Of a stretch of DNA of 64,000 nucleotides, positions 35,946 through 44,924 are shown piece after piece. Source of the DNA: Gardnerella vaginalis (GTDB taxonomy: Bacteria; Actinomycetota; Actinomycetes; Actinomycetales; Bifidobacteriaceae); NCBI RefSeq assembly GCF_040427915.1, contig NZ_JBETXJ010000002.1, positions 62,001 to 126,000 on the forward strand. The letters run 5' to 3'. The translations under genes and the position numbers were made by a program. The stretch's first letter is position 1. Each line of letters begins with the position of its first letter. The notes beneath the pieces were generated by a model. It worked only from the letters and a program-made list of their open reading frames with translations. It was not told the DNA's origin and searched no databases.

Positions 35946-36392
35946 CTACTCAGCTACAACCTTAACAGTAAAGGAAGCAGTGATTTCTGGGTGAAGAGCC
36001 ACAGTTGCTGGGAATTCGCCAGTGGTCTTGATTGCAGCAACGCTAATAGCGCGTGCTTCAACAGCGGCCTTTGGAGCCAAAGCAGCAGCAATCTTATCGG
36101 CGGAAACACCACCGAAGAGCTTGCCAGATTCGCTAACCTTAGCAGCGATTTCCACAACAGTGCCTTCGATTGCTGCCTTAGCTGCAACAGCCTCTTCACG
36201 AGTGGCAACAGCCTTAGCCAAGCGAGCGCGGCGCATTGCTTCAATCTGGGAAGCAGCACCCTTATTCCATGCAAAAGCTAAGCCTTGTGGAATCAAGTAG
36301 TTACGTGCGTAACCAGCCTTAACAGTAATAACGTCACCAGAGTGACCCAAGTTTGCAACGGTCTTGGTGAGAATAACCTTGGTTTCTGCCAT
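35946..36392 (-). CDS. rplI: Ribosomal protein bL9
   Basis: Large-subunit protein of 148 residues. The N-terminal RNA-binding domain reads [34 protein letters not shown] (in two halves, residues 5-38). A linking helix and the C-terminal domain ([15 protein letters not shown]) follow. It starts MAETKV at 36392 after a GAGAGGAT-type site and is the last gene of the rpsF-ssb-rpsR-rplI operon. Confidence 0.96.
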   Translation of the reverse strand: MAETKVILTKTVANLGHSGDVITVKAGYARNYLIPQGLAFAWNKGAASQIEAMRRARLAKAVATREEAVAAKAAIEGTVVEIAAKVSESGKLFGGVSADKIAAALAPKAAVEARAISVAAIKTTGEFPATVALHPEITASFTVKVVAE

Positions 36393-36408
36393 GTTCTTAT
36401 CCTCTCAA

Positions 36409-36657
36409 TCAGCGACCAGTGGTGGCGTATGGGAGCAAAGCCATTTCGCGAGCGTTCTTAACTGCCTTCGCGATCTTGCGCTGTTCCTGTACGGTTACAC
36501 CAGTAATACGACGGGAACGAATCTTGCCGCGGTCCGAAACGAACTTGCGCAGCAAAGCAACGTCCTTGTAATCAATTTCAGTAATCTTGGCAGCCTTCAA
36601 AGGATTTGGCTTCTTTTTGAAAGGCTTGACCGGTGGTTGCGGCCTCTTACGTGACAT
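36409..36657 (-). CDS. rpsR: Ribosomal protein bS18
   Basis: Small-subunit protein of 82 residues: [41 protein letters not shown], then REMALLPY at the end. The Pro/Lys-rich N-terminus ([17 protein letters not shown]) is typical of actinobacterial S18. It lies 16 bases before rplI and about 200 A/T-rich bases after ssb. Confidence 0.96.
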   Translation of the reverse strand: MSRKRPQPPVKPFKKKPNPLKAAKITEIDYKDVALLRKFVSDRGKIRSRRITGVTVQEQRKIAKAVKNAREMALLPYATTGR

Positions 36658-36864
36658 AGGATGTCCTCTCTCAAATGCGTTATAAACGTTTATTTTTGTT
36701 TATACGCTAAACTGATGTTTTTAAGTTTATAAAAGTCAATTTTTAGTTAGATTTTAAATCAAATTCTAAATTATATTTTAGATTAGACTTGCAAACGCCT
36801 AACCAGATAGTCGCAAGCAACCGCGGATTAACCGCCATTATCTTGCCTAGTAAACTAGTAAAAA

Positions 36865-37539
36865 CTAGAATTCTGGTTCTTCGTCTGATCCTCCAAAATC
36901 GGAAGTAGCTCCAAACGTAGCAAACCCGTCGTTTGAAGGAGCCGAAGCGCTCCACGGATCTTCAACGTTCACACCCTGATTAGAAGCATTCTGCATAGGA
37001 GAACCAGAATTAATGCCAGCAGCAGATGCCGCATTATTCGCATAATTCGCGCCTCCAGCATATCCTCCAGTGTATCCGCCAGCAGCAGCGTTAGCATTAG
37101 CGCCACCAGCGTATCCACCAAAGTCTGATCCTTGATTGAATCCACCATTGTTTCCCGCAAAACCGCCTCTAGAGCTCAAACGATTAACTTGAGCGGTAGC
37201 AAATCGCAGGGATGGTCCAATTTCGTCAACCATCAAATCGATGCTGTATCGCTTTTCGTTGCTGTTTTTATCAACGTAGTTGTTTGCACGCAACCTACCT
37301 TGAACAATAACGCGCATTCCTTTTGCAAGGGTTTGTGCGCAATGTTCAGCTAAGTCTCCCCATGCAACACATCTAAGCGATAATGGTGTGCCATTTATGT
37401 AGCTATTTGTTCTTCTGTCAAAAGTCGAAGAATTAGACACAATTGTGAAAGAAGTTCTAACACTGCCGTTAGAACTGGTGGCAGTTTCTGGCTCTTTAGC
37501 CAAATTTCCGATCACCGTTATAACAGTTTCTCCAGCCAT
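36865..37539 (-). CDS. ssb: Single-stranded DNA-binding protein
   Basis: OB-fold SSB of 224 residues. The DNA-binding domain occupies residues 1-115 (ETVITVIGNLAKEPE, LRCVAWGDLAEHCAQTL, GMRVIVQGRLRANNY). A Gly/Asn/Ala-rich flexible linker (about 125-205) follows. The acidic tip ends SDEEPEF, a variant of the usual DDxPF partner-binding tail. It lies between rpsF and rpsR, as is typical. Confidence 0.96.
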   Translation of the reverse strand: MAGETVITVIGNLAKEPETATSSNGSVRTSFTIVSNSSTFDRRTNSYINGTPLSLRCVAWGDLAEHCAQTLAKGMRVIVQGRLRANNYVDKNSNEKRYSIDLMVDEIGPSLRFATAQVNRLSSRGGFAGNNGGFNQGSDFGGYAGGANANAAAGGYTGGYAGGANYANNAASAAGINSGSPMQNASNQGVNVEDPWSASAPSNDGFATFGATSDFGGSDEEPEF

Positions 37540-37633
37540 TGCAGCCTCATTCCCTACTTTAAGACTTTTCTTACTTTGAGATTTTAGAACAAAAATCCAA
37601 CTTTATTTTGACTTTACTTTGCGTCTTTTGACT

Positions 37634-37930
37634 TTACTTTGCGTCCTTGCGAAGAATCTTCGTGCGGACTACAGACTCATTAAGATTCAAAACACGGTCA
37701 AGCTCGTCGCTAAGAGCTGGCTCAGCAGTGTAATTCACTACAACGTAGTTGCCTTCAGTCTTGCCATCAATCTCATAGGCAAGCTTACGACGACCCCAGT
37801 AGTCGGTACCGTCAACGGAACCGCCCTCTTTGGTGACAAGCTCAAGATACTGCTCGGTCAACTTCTTAAGACCGCGCTCATCAAGCTCTGGATCGGCAAT
37901 GAACATCAGTTCATACTTATGTGCAGACAT
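37634..37930 (-). CDS. rpsF: Ribosomal protein bS6
   Basis: Small-subunit protein of 98 residues: [41 protein letters not shown] and SVVRTKILR. The start is the ATG at 37930 with a strong AAGGAGG; an upstream extension to 38017 in the same frame is not S6-like. It is the first gene of the rpsF-ssb-rpsR-rplI operon. Confidence 0.96.
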   Translation of the reverse strand: MSAHKYELMFIADPELDERGLKKLTEQYLELVTKEGGSVDGTDYWGRRKLAYEIDGKTEGNYVVVNYTAEPALSDELDRVLNLNESVVRTKILRKDAK

Positions 37931-38134
37931 CACCCACCTCCTTCGGACTATTCGGCTGTGGCATTTCCACAGCAGGAGTGTGTTTGCAAATCGTTCGCAA
38001 ATTAAGTTACTATGCAATATTACGCATTACTACGCAATATTTTTTGCATAATTTTTTGCATATTTAATTTTACGAACAACCTGCTAAGTCTACATCATGC
38101 TGGCGACTCATCACCGCGCAGCTAATCAACCACA

Positions 38135-39151
38135 CTAATGAGCGTAAATATTTCTATGCTTCATGTCTTCCGGAAGTGCATTTCTAAGCGAAACAAGCGA
38201 TCCAGACCTAAACACAGACCTAATTCCAGCAGCAAGAAGAGGCGCAATCGAAAGAACCGTCATATTCTCTAAGCGCTTTTCTTCTGGAACAGGAACAGTG
38301 TCTGTCAAAATGATTTCGCGAGCGCCGCAACCTTTAAGTCGCTCTACTGCAGGTCCCGAAAGAAGCGCATGAGTTGCCACCAAAGTAACAGACTTCGCGC
38401 CTGCTCCTCTAAGCGTGCGCACAGCTTCACAAATCGTACCAGCCGTGTCAATCATATCGTCTACAACAATGCAATCTCTGCCTTGAATATCGCCAATAAT
38501 TCCGTGCGCTTCCGCGTGATTTGGCCTTGTTGTATCTCGCGTTTTGTGGATAAACGCTAACGGCAATCCGCCCAGCTTTGCAGCCCACTGCTCCGAAACT
38601 TTGATTCGTCCAGCGTCTGGGGAAACAATCGTAGTGTTTTCTAGGCTCATAGTGTTGCGAACGTAATCAATCAACACTGGCATTGCTGTTAAGTGGTCTA
38701 CAGGTCCGTCGAAGAATCCCTGCTCTTGAGCCGCGTGCATGTCTACAGTCAAAATACGAGTAGCTCCAGCGGAACGGAATAAGTCAAACATAAGTCGCGC
38801 CGTAATTGGCTCGCGACCTTGATGCTTTTTGTCTTGACGCGAATACCCAAAGAAAGGTGCAACAACATTGATGCTACGCGCGGATGCTCGCCTTAAAGAG
38901 TCCACCATAAGAAGCTGTTCCATAATCCAATTGTTGATTGGATCGGTGTGCGCTTGTAAAACAAAAACGTCTGCACCTCGAACTGGCTGCGTAAAGCGCA
39001 CATACATTTCTCCGTTTGCAAAATCGTAGGCAGTTGTTTCTAGAACGTCTATTCCAAGGTATTTTGCGGTTTCTTCAGCAAGTTGCGGATATGCTCTACC
39101 CGTTACTAGCATCATTTGCTTTTTTGGAGTGCCTTCAAGAATTGTTGACAT
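38135..39151 (-). CDS. prs: Ribose-phosphate pyrophosphokinase
   Basis: Makes PRPP from ribose 5-phosphate and ATP, feeding nucleotide, His, Trp and NAD synthesis. The 338 residues include FFGYSRQDKKHQGREPITARL, ILTVDMHAAQEQGFFDGPVDH (divalent-cation site) and the PRPP loop IVVDDMIDTAGTICEAV. It is the hub for the salvage enzymes in the window (hpt, pncB and the ribokinases). It lies downstream of the ribokinase gene on the same strand with a 90-base gap. Confidence 0.97.
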   Translation of the reverse strand: MSTILEGTPKKQMMLVTGRAYPQLAEETAKYLGIDVLETTAYDFANGEMYVRFTQPVRGADVFVLQAHTDPINNWIMEQLLMVDSLRRASARSINVVAPFFGYSRQDKKHQGREPITARLMFDLFRSAGATRILTVDMHAAQEQGFFDGPVDHLTAMPVLIDYVRNTMSLENTTIVSPDAGRIKVSEQWAAKLGGLPLAFIHKTRDTTRPNHAEAHGIIGDIQGRDCIVVDDMIDTAGTICEAVRTLRGAGAKSVTLVATHALLSGPAVERLKGCGAREIILTDTVPVPEEKRLENMTVLSIAPLLAAGIRSVFRSGSLVSLRNALPEDMKHRNIYAH

Positions 39152-39218
39152 ATCTGCCTTCCCATTTGCAAAATCGGTAAAAACGCATACAAACCTAGTC
39201 TATCAGCATACGGCGCCA

Positions 39219-40241
39219 CTACTCAAACGCACGAACCACCTGCTGCGCGCTGCCGTAAGACGATTGCGCTCCAAATCCTGTTGCTGCGTATGCAGAAACA
39301 TATGTTGCCACTTGCGCGCTTTGAGCTAAACTAAATCCAGCGGCGAGTCCTGCCAAAACGGTTCCCATAAACGCATCACCGCATCCCGTGGTGTCTACTG
39401 CAGAAACTTTTTGTGGACATATGCGAACAGCCTTTTTACCATCTTCCGCATTGTAATCTAAAACAACAGAGCCTTCTGCACCAAGAGTTACAACTGCCTC
39501 GTCAAAGCCATACTCGTGCATAATGCGCGCCGCATCAAACCAGTCAAAATCATCCCAATTGCCATCTTCTGGCTCGCGAATTTTAAGCAATTGCGCCATT
39601 TCGTGCTCGTTTACAAGAAGTATGCTTGCGTTTTCAATCAACTCACTTGGAAGCTCGCTTACAAACGGCGAATTATTAAGTAAAACTTTTACACCAGCTG
39701 CGCGCGCGATTTTTGCAGCCTCCGTTACAGTTTCCATTGGGCTTTCAAGGCACAATCCTAGTACGCTTGCACTGCTAATAGCCTTCTTAACATCGTTTTG
39801 ACTAATATAATCTACGCTTACTTTTGCATTAGATCCTGGAGCATAGACGATTGTGTTTTCGCCAGCTTTTGCATCTACTGTTATTACTGTTGCGCCACTT
39901 TTTATGCCTTCTACGCGCAAAATTTTAGATGTGTCTACACCTGCAGATTCCAGCGTGTTAAGAAGGAATTCTGCGTTTTCGTCGCTGCCTACAGCACCAA
40001 ACATTTGCACATTCGCGCCGATTTTTGCTGCAGAAACGGCTTGATTCCCAGATTTTCCTCCTGGTAGTACTCGCAAATCACTTCCGTTTACAGTTTCTCC
40101 AGGATTTGGAAGACGGTCGGCAACTATTGTGTAATCTGCGTTCATGGAACCTACTACAGCAACACGATTCTGACTTTCGCCTATTTTTTTAAGAGCGGTA
40201 GCAAGATTCTCGTTGCTTAGTGGCGTAGTTTTTTCTATCAT
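39219..40241 (-). CDS. rbsK: Ribokinase
   Basis: PfkB-family kinase phosphorylating ribose (or a related pentose). Motifs: VVGSMNADYTIVADRLPNPGETV near the start, GGKSGNQAVSAAKIGANV, and the catalytic DTTGCGDAFMGTVLAGLAAG near the C-terminus with the anion hole intact. The start is the ATG at 40241 with AAAGGG at good spacing; an upstream ATG at 40265 lies in a short A/T repeat. Being directly upstream of prs, it could supply ribose 5-phosphate for PRPP synthesis. Confidence 0.92.
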   Translation of the reverse strand: MIEKTTPLSNENLATALKKIGESQNRVAVVGSMNADYTIVADRLPNPGETVNGSDLRVLPGGKSGNQAVSAAKIGANVQMFGAVGSDENAEFLLNTLESAGVDTSKILRVEGIKSGATVITVDAKAGENTIVYAPGSNAKVSVDYISQNDVKKAISSASVLGLCLESPMETVTEAAKIARAAGVKVLLNNSPFVSELPSELIENASILLVNEHEMAQLLKIREPEDGNWDDFDWFDAARIMHEYGFDEAVVTLGAEGSVVLDYNAEDGKKAVRICPQKVSAVDTTGCGDAFMGTVLAGLAAGFSLAQSAQVATYVSAYAATGFGAQSSYGSAQQVVRAFE

Positions 40242-40305
40242 AGAAACCCTTTCATAAATATTCATAAATATTCACAGATATTCACACAATTTTAGACAAC
40301 ATCGC

Positions 40306-41670
40306 CTAATTCTTAAAGCTATGCACAGGCGCTGGAATTCGCCCACCGCGCGAAACAAATTCCTCACAGCTTGCGGTATTTACAGGCATGATTGGTGCAT
40401 ACCCCATTAAACCGCCAAAATTAGCCATTTGCCCAACGCTTTTGCCTTCCACTGGAATTATGCGTACTGCTGTGGTTTTTTGGTTTATCATGCCTATTGC
40501 CGCTTCGTCGGCTATCATTCCAGATATTGTTGCAGCTGTTGTGCTTCCAGGAATCGCAATCATATCTAGGCCTACAGAACAAACGCACGTCATTGCTTCT
40601 AGCTTTTCTATTTTAAGGCAGCCTGACTTTGCAGCAGCAATCATGTTTGCGTCTTCTGAAACAGGTATAAATGCGCCAGAAAGACCACCAACGTAGCTGC
40701 TAGCCATTATTCCGCCTTTTTTAACTTGGTCGTTAAGCATTGCAAGAGCGGCTGTTGTGCCAGGAGCACCAACAGTAGAAAGTCCAATTTTTTCTAAGAC
40801 TTCGCCCACAGAGTCTCCAACGGCTGGTGTTGGCGCAAGCGACAAATCGATTATGCCAAACGGCACTCCTAGCCTTCTAGACGCCTCTTGCGCAACCAGC
40901 TGTCCGACTCGCGTAATCTTAAAAGCCGTGCGCTTAATTGTTTCGCACAAGAACGCAAAATCCTTCCCACGCGCTTCATCTAGTGCGCGCGAAACAACGC
41001 CCGGCCCCGATACGCCAACGTTTATCACAGCGTCTCCTTCGGTTACGCCGTGGAATCCGCCAGCCATGAACGGGTTATCGTCTGGAGCGTTGCAGAATGC
41101 CACGAATTTCACGCACCCGTAGGAGTCACATTCTGCAGTCGCCTGTGCGATTTGTTTGATTACTCGCCCAAGTAGCTCCACGCAATCCATGTCAATTCCA
41201 GTGCGTGTGGAGCCTACGTTTGCACTTGAGCACACAATATCTGTCTCGCTCAAGGCTTTTGGCAGCGACTCTATAAGCATGCGGTCGGCTGTTGTCATGG
41301 ATTTTGCAGGCAGCGCTGAGTATCCGCCAATCAAATCTACTCCAACCTTTTTTGCTGCTTTGTCTAGTGCGTGCGCAATTTGCACAAAATCGTCTGGGCT
41401 TTTGCAGGCAGAAGCTCCAACTAGGCTTATTGGTGTTACGGTTATGCGCTTGTTTACAATCGGAATTCCGTAGTCGCGCTCAATCGCGCAACCTGTGCTA
41501 ACTAAATCTTTTGCAAGACGCGTAATCTTGTTGTACACGTTTTCGCACACTTTTTGCACGATTGCGTCTGCACAGTCTAGCAGGTTTATTCCCATTGTTA
41601 TGGTTCTAACATCGAGTTTTTCTTGCTCGATCATTGAGTTTGTTTCGCTCACTTCCATAATGTTTAGCAT
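40306..41670 (-). CDS. PFL family protein (UPF0210/DUF711)
   Basis: A 454-residue protein of the UPF0210 family, related in fold to pyruvate-formate-lyase-like barrels but without a known reaction. Characteristic stretches are [24 protein letters not shown] text ([19 protein letters not shown]), [35 protein letters not shown] and GLDMIAIPG. It begins at the ATG at 41670 after AGGAG. It is paired, 13 bases away, with the ACT-domain protein, the standard arrangement for this family, which suggests that the ACT partner is an effector-binding subunit. Confidence 0.9.
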   Translation of the reverse strand: MLNIMEVSETNSMIEQEKLDVRTITMGINLLDCADAIVQKVCENVYNKITRLAKDLVSTGCAIERDYGIPIVNKRITVTPISLVGASACKSPDDFVQIAHALDKAAKKVGVDLIGGYSALPAKSMTTADRMLIESLPKALSETDIVCSSANVGSTRTGIDMDCVELLGRVIKQIAQATAECDSYGCVKFVAFCNAPDDNPFMAGGFHGVTEGDAVINVGVSGPGVVSRALDEARGKDFAFLCETIKRTAFKITRVGQLVAQEASRRLGVPFGIIDLSLAPTPAVGDSVGEVLEKIGLSTVGAPGTTAALAMLNDQVKKGGIMASSYVGGLSGAFIPVSEDANMIAAAKSGCLKIEKLEAMTCVCSVGLDMIAIPGSTTAATISGMIADEAAIGMINQKTTAVRIIPVEGKSVGQMANFGGLMGYAPIMPVNTASCEEFVSRGGRIPAPVHSFKN

Positions 41671-41683
41671 GGGTTTCTCCTAC

Positions 41684-41977
41684 TCACACTCGGTGCATGT
41701 TTGTAAAAATTTCCGCGCGCTGGCAGTGTATGCGAACGCCGATTCCTTCGCCTAGTTTTGCTAGTTCTTCTGCTAATTCGCCAAATTCTACGTTTATTTC
41801 ATTTACGTCTACAATCATCATCATGTTAAAGAAGCCGTTGACGATTGTTTGAGATATGTCTAGTATATTCGCTTTGCGGCTTGCTAAATGTGATGTTACT
41901 TTGGCTATGATTCCTACGGCATCTTTGCCTACTACGGTGATTACGGCTTTGTTTTCATCATGATTAGTGGTGTTCAT
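41684..41977 (-). CDS. ACT domain protein (UPF0237)
   Basis: A 97-residue ACT domain: AVITVVGKDAVGIIAKVTSHLASRKANILDISQ, read in two parts over residues 11-43. ACT domains bind small ligands such as amino acids. The start is the ATG at 41977 after AGGAG; a GTG two codons earlier overlaps that site. It is probably co-transcribed with the PFL protein and regulates it; the ligand is unknown. Confidence 0.9.
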   Translation of the reverse strand: MNTTNHDENKAVITVVGKDAVGIIAKVTSHLASRKANILDISQTIVNGFFNMMMIVDVNEINVEFGELAEELAKLGEGIGVRIHCQRAEIFTNMHRV

Positions 41978-42202
41978 AATCACTCCTATTGGCGATTTTT
42001 CTCTTTATCGAGCTTTTTATTTTTTATTTTTATTATTTTTTATTAGGCGCAAACCCTTGCCAATCGACGGTTGCTGGCGACTTTTCAGCACGACACCTGA
42101 TCTGTTTCGCTCTAGCAAAGCGCTGGTTTTTGCTCAATGCTTATACTATTGCCCGTTATGTATAAAACGCAACATACCTAATACGTATGCAAAATGCTTA
42201 TA
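41978..42202. other. Intergenic stretch with one copy of the repeated 12-base word
   Basis: Upstream of the ACT gene lies A/T-rich DNA with no gene. GGTTGCTGGCGA at 42069-42080 is the only intergenic copy of the word found in six coding places. It is followed by CTTTTC, as in the copy at 23902. Confidence 0.7.
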
Positions 42203-42232
42203 CAAAAAACCCGCCACAATGGGCGGGTTTAA
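42203..42232 (-). terminator. Rho-independent terminator of the infC-rpmI-rplT operon
   Basis: On the minus strand, AAACCCGCC pairs with GGCGGGTTT around a short loop and is followed by a T run. It is about 130 bases past the rplT stop. Confidence 0.85.
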
Positions 42233-42240
42233 GATAAAAA

Positions 42241-42360
42241 CCTAGCTAAACTATCTATTTAGTTTAATCTATTTAATTTAATCTATCTAGTCTATTCTAT
42301 TTAGTCTGACTAGTCAGTTTAGTTAGAATAGTCAGACCGAACAGGCTAAATCAAACTAAA
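42241..42360. repeat. Low-complexity CTATTTAG-type repeat tract with nested palindrome
   Basis: Degenerate repeats of TCTATTTAGTTTAA run across the 3' untranslated region of rplT. A nested palindrome at 42292-42331 has arms CTATTCTA/TAGAATAG, two direct TTTAGT blocks and a 12-base perfect centre CTGACTAGTCAG. Confidence 0.65.
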
Positions 42361-42744
42361 TCAGGCTTCTACTGGAGCATTCACATCAGCTGGCAAAGCA
42401 GCCTTAGCAGCTTCAACGATTGCCTTGAAGGTTTCAACGTCGCTAACAGCGAGCTCAGCCAAAGCGCGGCGATCCAATTCGATGCCAGCCAAACGCAAGC
42501 CCTGAATGAAGCGGTTGTAGGTGATTCCTTCTGCGCGAACTGCAGCGTTAATACGCTGAATCCACAACTTGCGGAAGTCGCCCTTGCGAGCCTTGCGGTC
42601 GCGGAAGTTGTAAGTAAATGAGTGAAGCAGCTGTTCCTTTGCCTTACGATAAAGACGGGAACGCTGACCGCGATAACCCGAAGCCCTATCAAGAACAACG
42701 CGACGCTTCTTGTGAGCATTAACTGCGCGCTTTACTCGTGCCAT
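42361..42744 (-). CDS. rplT: Ribosomal protein bL20
   Basis: Large-subunit protein of 127 residues and, in many bacteria, a translational autoregulator of its operon. It begins [15 protein letters not shown] and contains [20 protein letters not shown] and the C-terminal [15 protein letters not shown]. It follows rpmI in the infC-rpmI-rplT operon. Confidence 0.97.
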   Translation of the reverse strand: MARVKRAVNAHKKRRVVLDRASGYRGQRSRLYRKAKEQLLHSFTYNFRDRKARKGDFRKLWIQRINAAVRAEGITYNRFIQGLRLAGIELDRRALAELAVSDVETFKAIVEAAKAALPADVNAPVEA

Positions 42745-42800
42745 AAGTATTCCTCAGCTTTCTTAAAAAATCTTTAATTGCGTCTTCGCTTTACTGCAAC

Positions 42801-42995
42801 TTACTTAGCCAGCAAGCCCTTGAGATTCTTGCTCTGTGCTGTAGCCAAAACTTTATCTGCAGACAAAGCACGACGCTTGCGAGCAGACTTATGCTCCAAG
42901 TTGTGGCGCATTGCGCTACCATCGTGCATTACCTTACCAGTGCCGGTAAGGCGAACGCGCTTGGACGCTGCGGAATTAGTTTTCATCTTCGGCAT
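42801..42995 (-). CDS. rpmI: Ribosomal protein bL35
   Basis: A 64-residue basic protein: [20 protein letters not shown], then [16 protein letters not shown]. Its first codons overlap the end of infC by 20 bases, so translation is likely coupled. It is the middle gene of infC-rpmI-rplT. Confidence 0.96.
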   Translation of the reverse strand: MPKMKTNSAASKRVRLTGTGKVMHDGSAMRHNLEHKSARKRRALSADKVLATAQSKNLKGLLAK

Positions 42996-43671
42996 TGCTG
43001 CCCTCCTTATGATTCTGATCAGATTCTACAGAAGCTTGTGCTGCGACTGCTGCCGCATCCTGAGTTCCTTGCTTTGCTGCAAGACGCGCTGCCTGGCGAG
43101 CCTGACGTTCTGCGCGCGATTCAGCGCCTCTACGACGCTGCTCAGACTGAGTATGAATCTTCTTGCCCTTAGGAGCGAGAGTCATTATTATGTTACGACC
43201 CTCCTGCTTAGGGGCAAACTCAATAGTTCCACTTTCGGAAACCTCATCTGCGAGCCTACGCAATAGCTCAACTCCGCCGATAGGACGCGATTGCTCGCGA
43301 CCACGCAGCATAATGGTGACTTTAACTTTATCGCCGCCATTTAGGAATCGAAGAACATGACCCTTCTTAACGTCGAAATCATGATCATCAATCTTGAGTC
43401 GGAAACGAATTTCCTTAATCTCAGCTGTGCTTTGATTACGACGCGCTTCACGAGCCTTAATCTTCTCGTTGTACTTGTACTTACCGTAGTCAATAAGCTT
43501 GGCTACAGGAGGCTTAGCAGTAGGTGCCACCTCGACGAGATCGAGGTTCGCTTCCTTTGCCAGGTTCAACGCTACCGAGGTCGCGATGACCCCCACTTGC
43601 TCGCCTTTCGGACCGATAAGGCGTACCTGGGAGACGCGAATCTCTTCGTTAATGCGTGGTTCGTCGCTAAT
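42976..43671 (-). CDS. infC: Translation initiation factor IF-3 with an AUU start
   Basis: Prevents premature subunit joining and checks the initiation codon. The protein reads [20 protein letters not shown] from its start, with the N-terminal domain to residue 75, the linker helix ([11 protein letters not shown]) and the C-terminal domain ([25 protein letters not shown]). A 55-residue Ala/Gln/Glu-rich tail follows. No in-frame ATG exists near this point. The best start is ATT at 43671, with GGAG five bases upstream. An AUU start is the known basis of IF-3 self-repression in Escherichia coli, so the same control is likely here. It is the first gene of the operon. Confidence 0.93.
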   Translation of the reverse strand: MSDEPRINEEIRVSQVRLIGPKGEQVGVIATSVALNLAKEANLDLVEVAPTAKPPVAKLIDYGKYKYNEKIKAREARRNQSTAEIKEIRFRLKIDDHDFDVKKGHVLRFLNGGDKVKVTIMLRGREQSRPIGGVELLRRLADEVSESGTIEFAPKQEGRNIIMTLAPKGKKIHTQSEQRRRGAESRAERQARQAARLAAKQGTQDAAAVAAQASVESDQNHKEGSNAEDEN

Positions 43672-43890
43672 GATGACTCCAATCCTTGTTAAAACAGTGG
43701 AACAGCACACCAAAAGGCAAAGATAAATTCAAGTTCACACATCAATCAAAATAAGCACGCAACCTAAATTCATAGTCGTGCGGCTTTGTGGCAATAAATA
43801 AATGCCACGTGACCGAAGTCATGAACCCGAAACCACTTTGGGCTTCCAGGTGGGATATACCACTTTCTTGATTACTCAAGCCAAATATCT
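43672..43890 (-). promoter_or_regulatory. Long structured leader of the infC operon
   Basis: About 215 bases lie between the predicted start of transcription and the AUU codon. The minus strand contains a GTGGCA/TGCCAC hairpin with a 9-base A/T loop (43797-43817 on the plus strand) and a preceding segment with several short complementary blocks (CCCACCTGG, CCAAAGTGG, GACTTCGGTCACG). It may be a binding site for bL20 or IF-3, but no known leader family was recognised. Confidence 0.4.
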
Positions 43891-43919
43891 ATTCTACTTG
43901 GAGCCTTGACAATAATCAA
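43891..43919 (-). promoter_or_regulatory. Sigma-70-type promoter of the infC operon
   Basis: On the minus strand, -35 TTGATT (43914-43919) and -10 TAGAAT (43891-43896) are separated by 17 bases. Confidence 0.5.
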
Positions 43920-44005
43920 TGACAATAATCAACCGTGCTCAAAAATACTAAACAAATCGCAGCAAAACACGCAAAATAAACGCAATTCCACGCGCGCGAT
44001 ATTAT

Positions 44006-44749
44006 GTGACTATGGAGCCTTTAAAGCGCTGCGTTGTTTTAGCAGCTGGAGATTATTACGACCATACGCGCGAACATGTTCCTGATCGCGCTTTAACTAT
44101 TGCGGCAGATGGTGGCTGGGATCATGCGTGCAGACTCGGCTTGCATGTTGATGCTCTAATCGGTGACTTTGATTCTGTGCGCTTAAAGCTTCCAACAGAC
44201 GCTGCAATTACGCGACTTCCCGCCGAAAAAGATGATCCAGATTTGCTTTCTGCTCTTAAAGTTGGCTGGGCTAAAGGTTCTAGAGAATTCCATATTTTTG
44301 GCGGCTTAGGTGGTCGCGTTGATCACACTATTTCAAACATTCAGCTTATGGTTCGCCTTGCAGTTAGGGGTGGAATAGGATTTTTGTATGGAGACGGCAC
44401 GATTGTTACCGCAATTCACAACGGTTCTCTCGACTTTCCTGCATCCAATGGTCCCGAAGGTCGCATGGTGTCTGTGTTTTCTCACACACCTGTTTCTAGC
44501 GATGTGAACGAGGCTGGTCTTAAATATCAGCTTCAGCACGCAACTATGTATGGTGATGCTGTTCAAGGCTTAAGCAACGAGTTACTAAACGATACTCCTG
44601 CACATATCGACGTTCACGAAGGAACGCTTGTAATCACCTTCCCTATAGACGCTCCACTGCCTCAAGTCAGCTGGTTTAAACGACCAGTTGGAGATTTAGG
44701 TGATATAAACACTAACATTTCGAATGCTCTCGCTGTGCCATCAAAATAG
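44006..44749 (+). CDS. Thiamine pyrophosphokinase
   Basis: Transfers pyrophosphate from ATP to thiamine, giving thiamine pyrophosphate. Motifs are AADGGWDHACRLGLHVDALIGDFDSVR (in two parts near residues 33-60), EKDDPDLLSALKVGW (the family's KDxTD region, here KDDPD) and GGLGGRVDHTISNIQLM. About 35 residues after FPIDAP extend past the usual end. The frame opens at GTG 44006 with ATG two codons later at 44012. There is no ribosome binding site, and TATTAT directly precedes it, so the transcript may be leaderless. It is divergent from infC. Confidence 0.9.
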   Translation: MTMEPLKRCVVLAAGDYYDHTREHVPDRALTIAADGGWDHACRLGLHVDALIGDFDSVRLKLPTDAAITRLPAEKDDPDLLSALKVGWAKGSREFHIFGGLGGRVDHTISNIQLMVRLAVRGGIGFLYGDGTIVTAIHNGSLDFPASNGPEGRMVSVFSHTPVSSDVNEAGLKYQLQHATMYGDAVQGLSNELLNDTPAHIDVHEGTLVITFPIDAPLPQVSWFKRPVGDLGDINTNISNALAVPSK

Positions 44750-44860
44750 CCTAAATAATCGCAAATTTGCGGTGTAGAGAGCAAAAATGCCTCGCAATGC
44801 GTCGTACATACCGCACATTAAAATGAACGTGTTAGTTTAAATAACGAAGACCAAAACGTA

Positions 44861-44890
44861 TTGTTAAAAATCGCGAAAAATCGCTAGAAC
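44861..44890 (+). promoter_or_regulatory. Candidate promoter of gap
   Basis: TTGTTA (44861-44866) and TAGAAC (44885-44890) with an 18-base spacer lie upstream of a leader ending in AAGGGAG before the gap ATG. Confidence 0.4.
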
Positions 44891-44924
44891 TATGCGTTAA
44901 GGTTTCACTCAAGGGAGATCCCAT

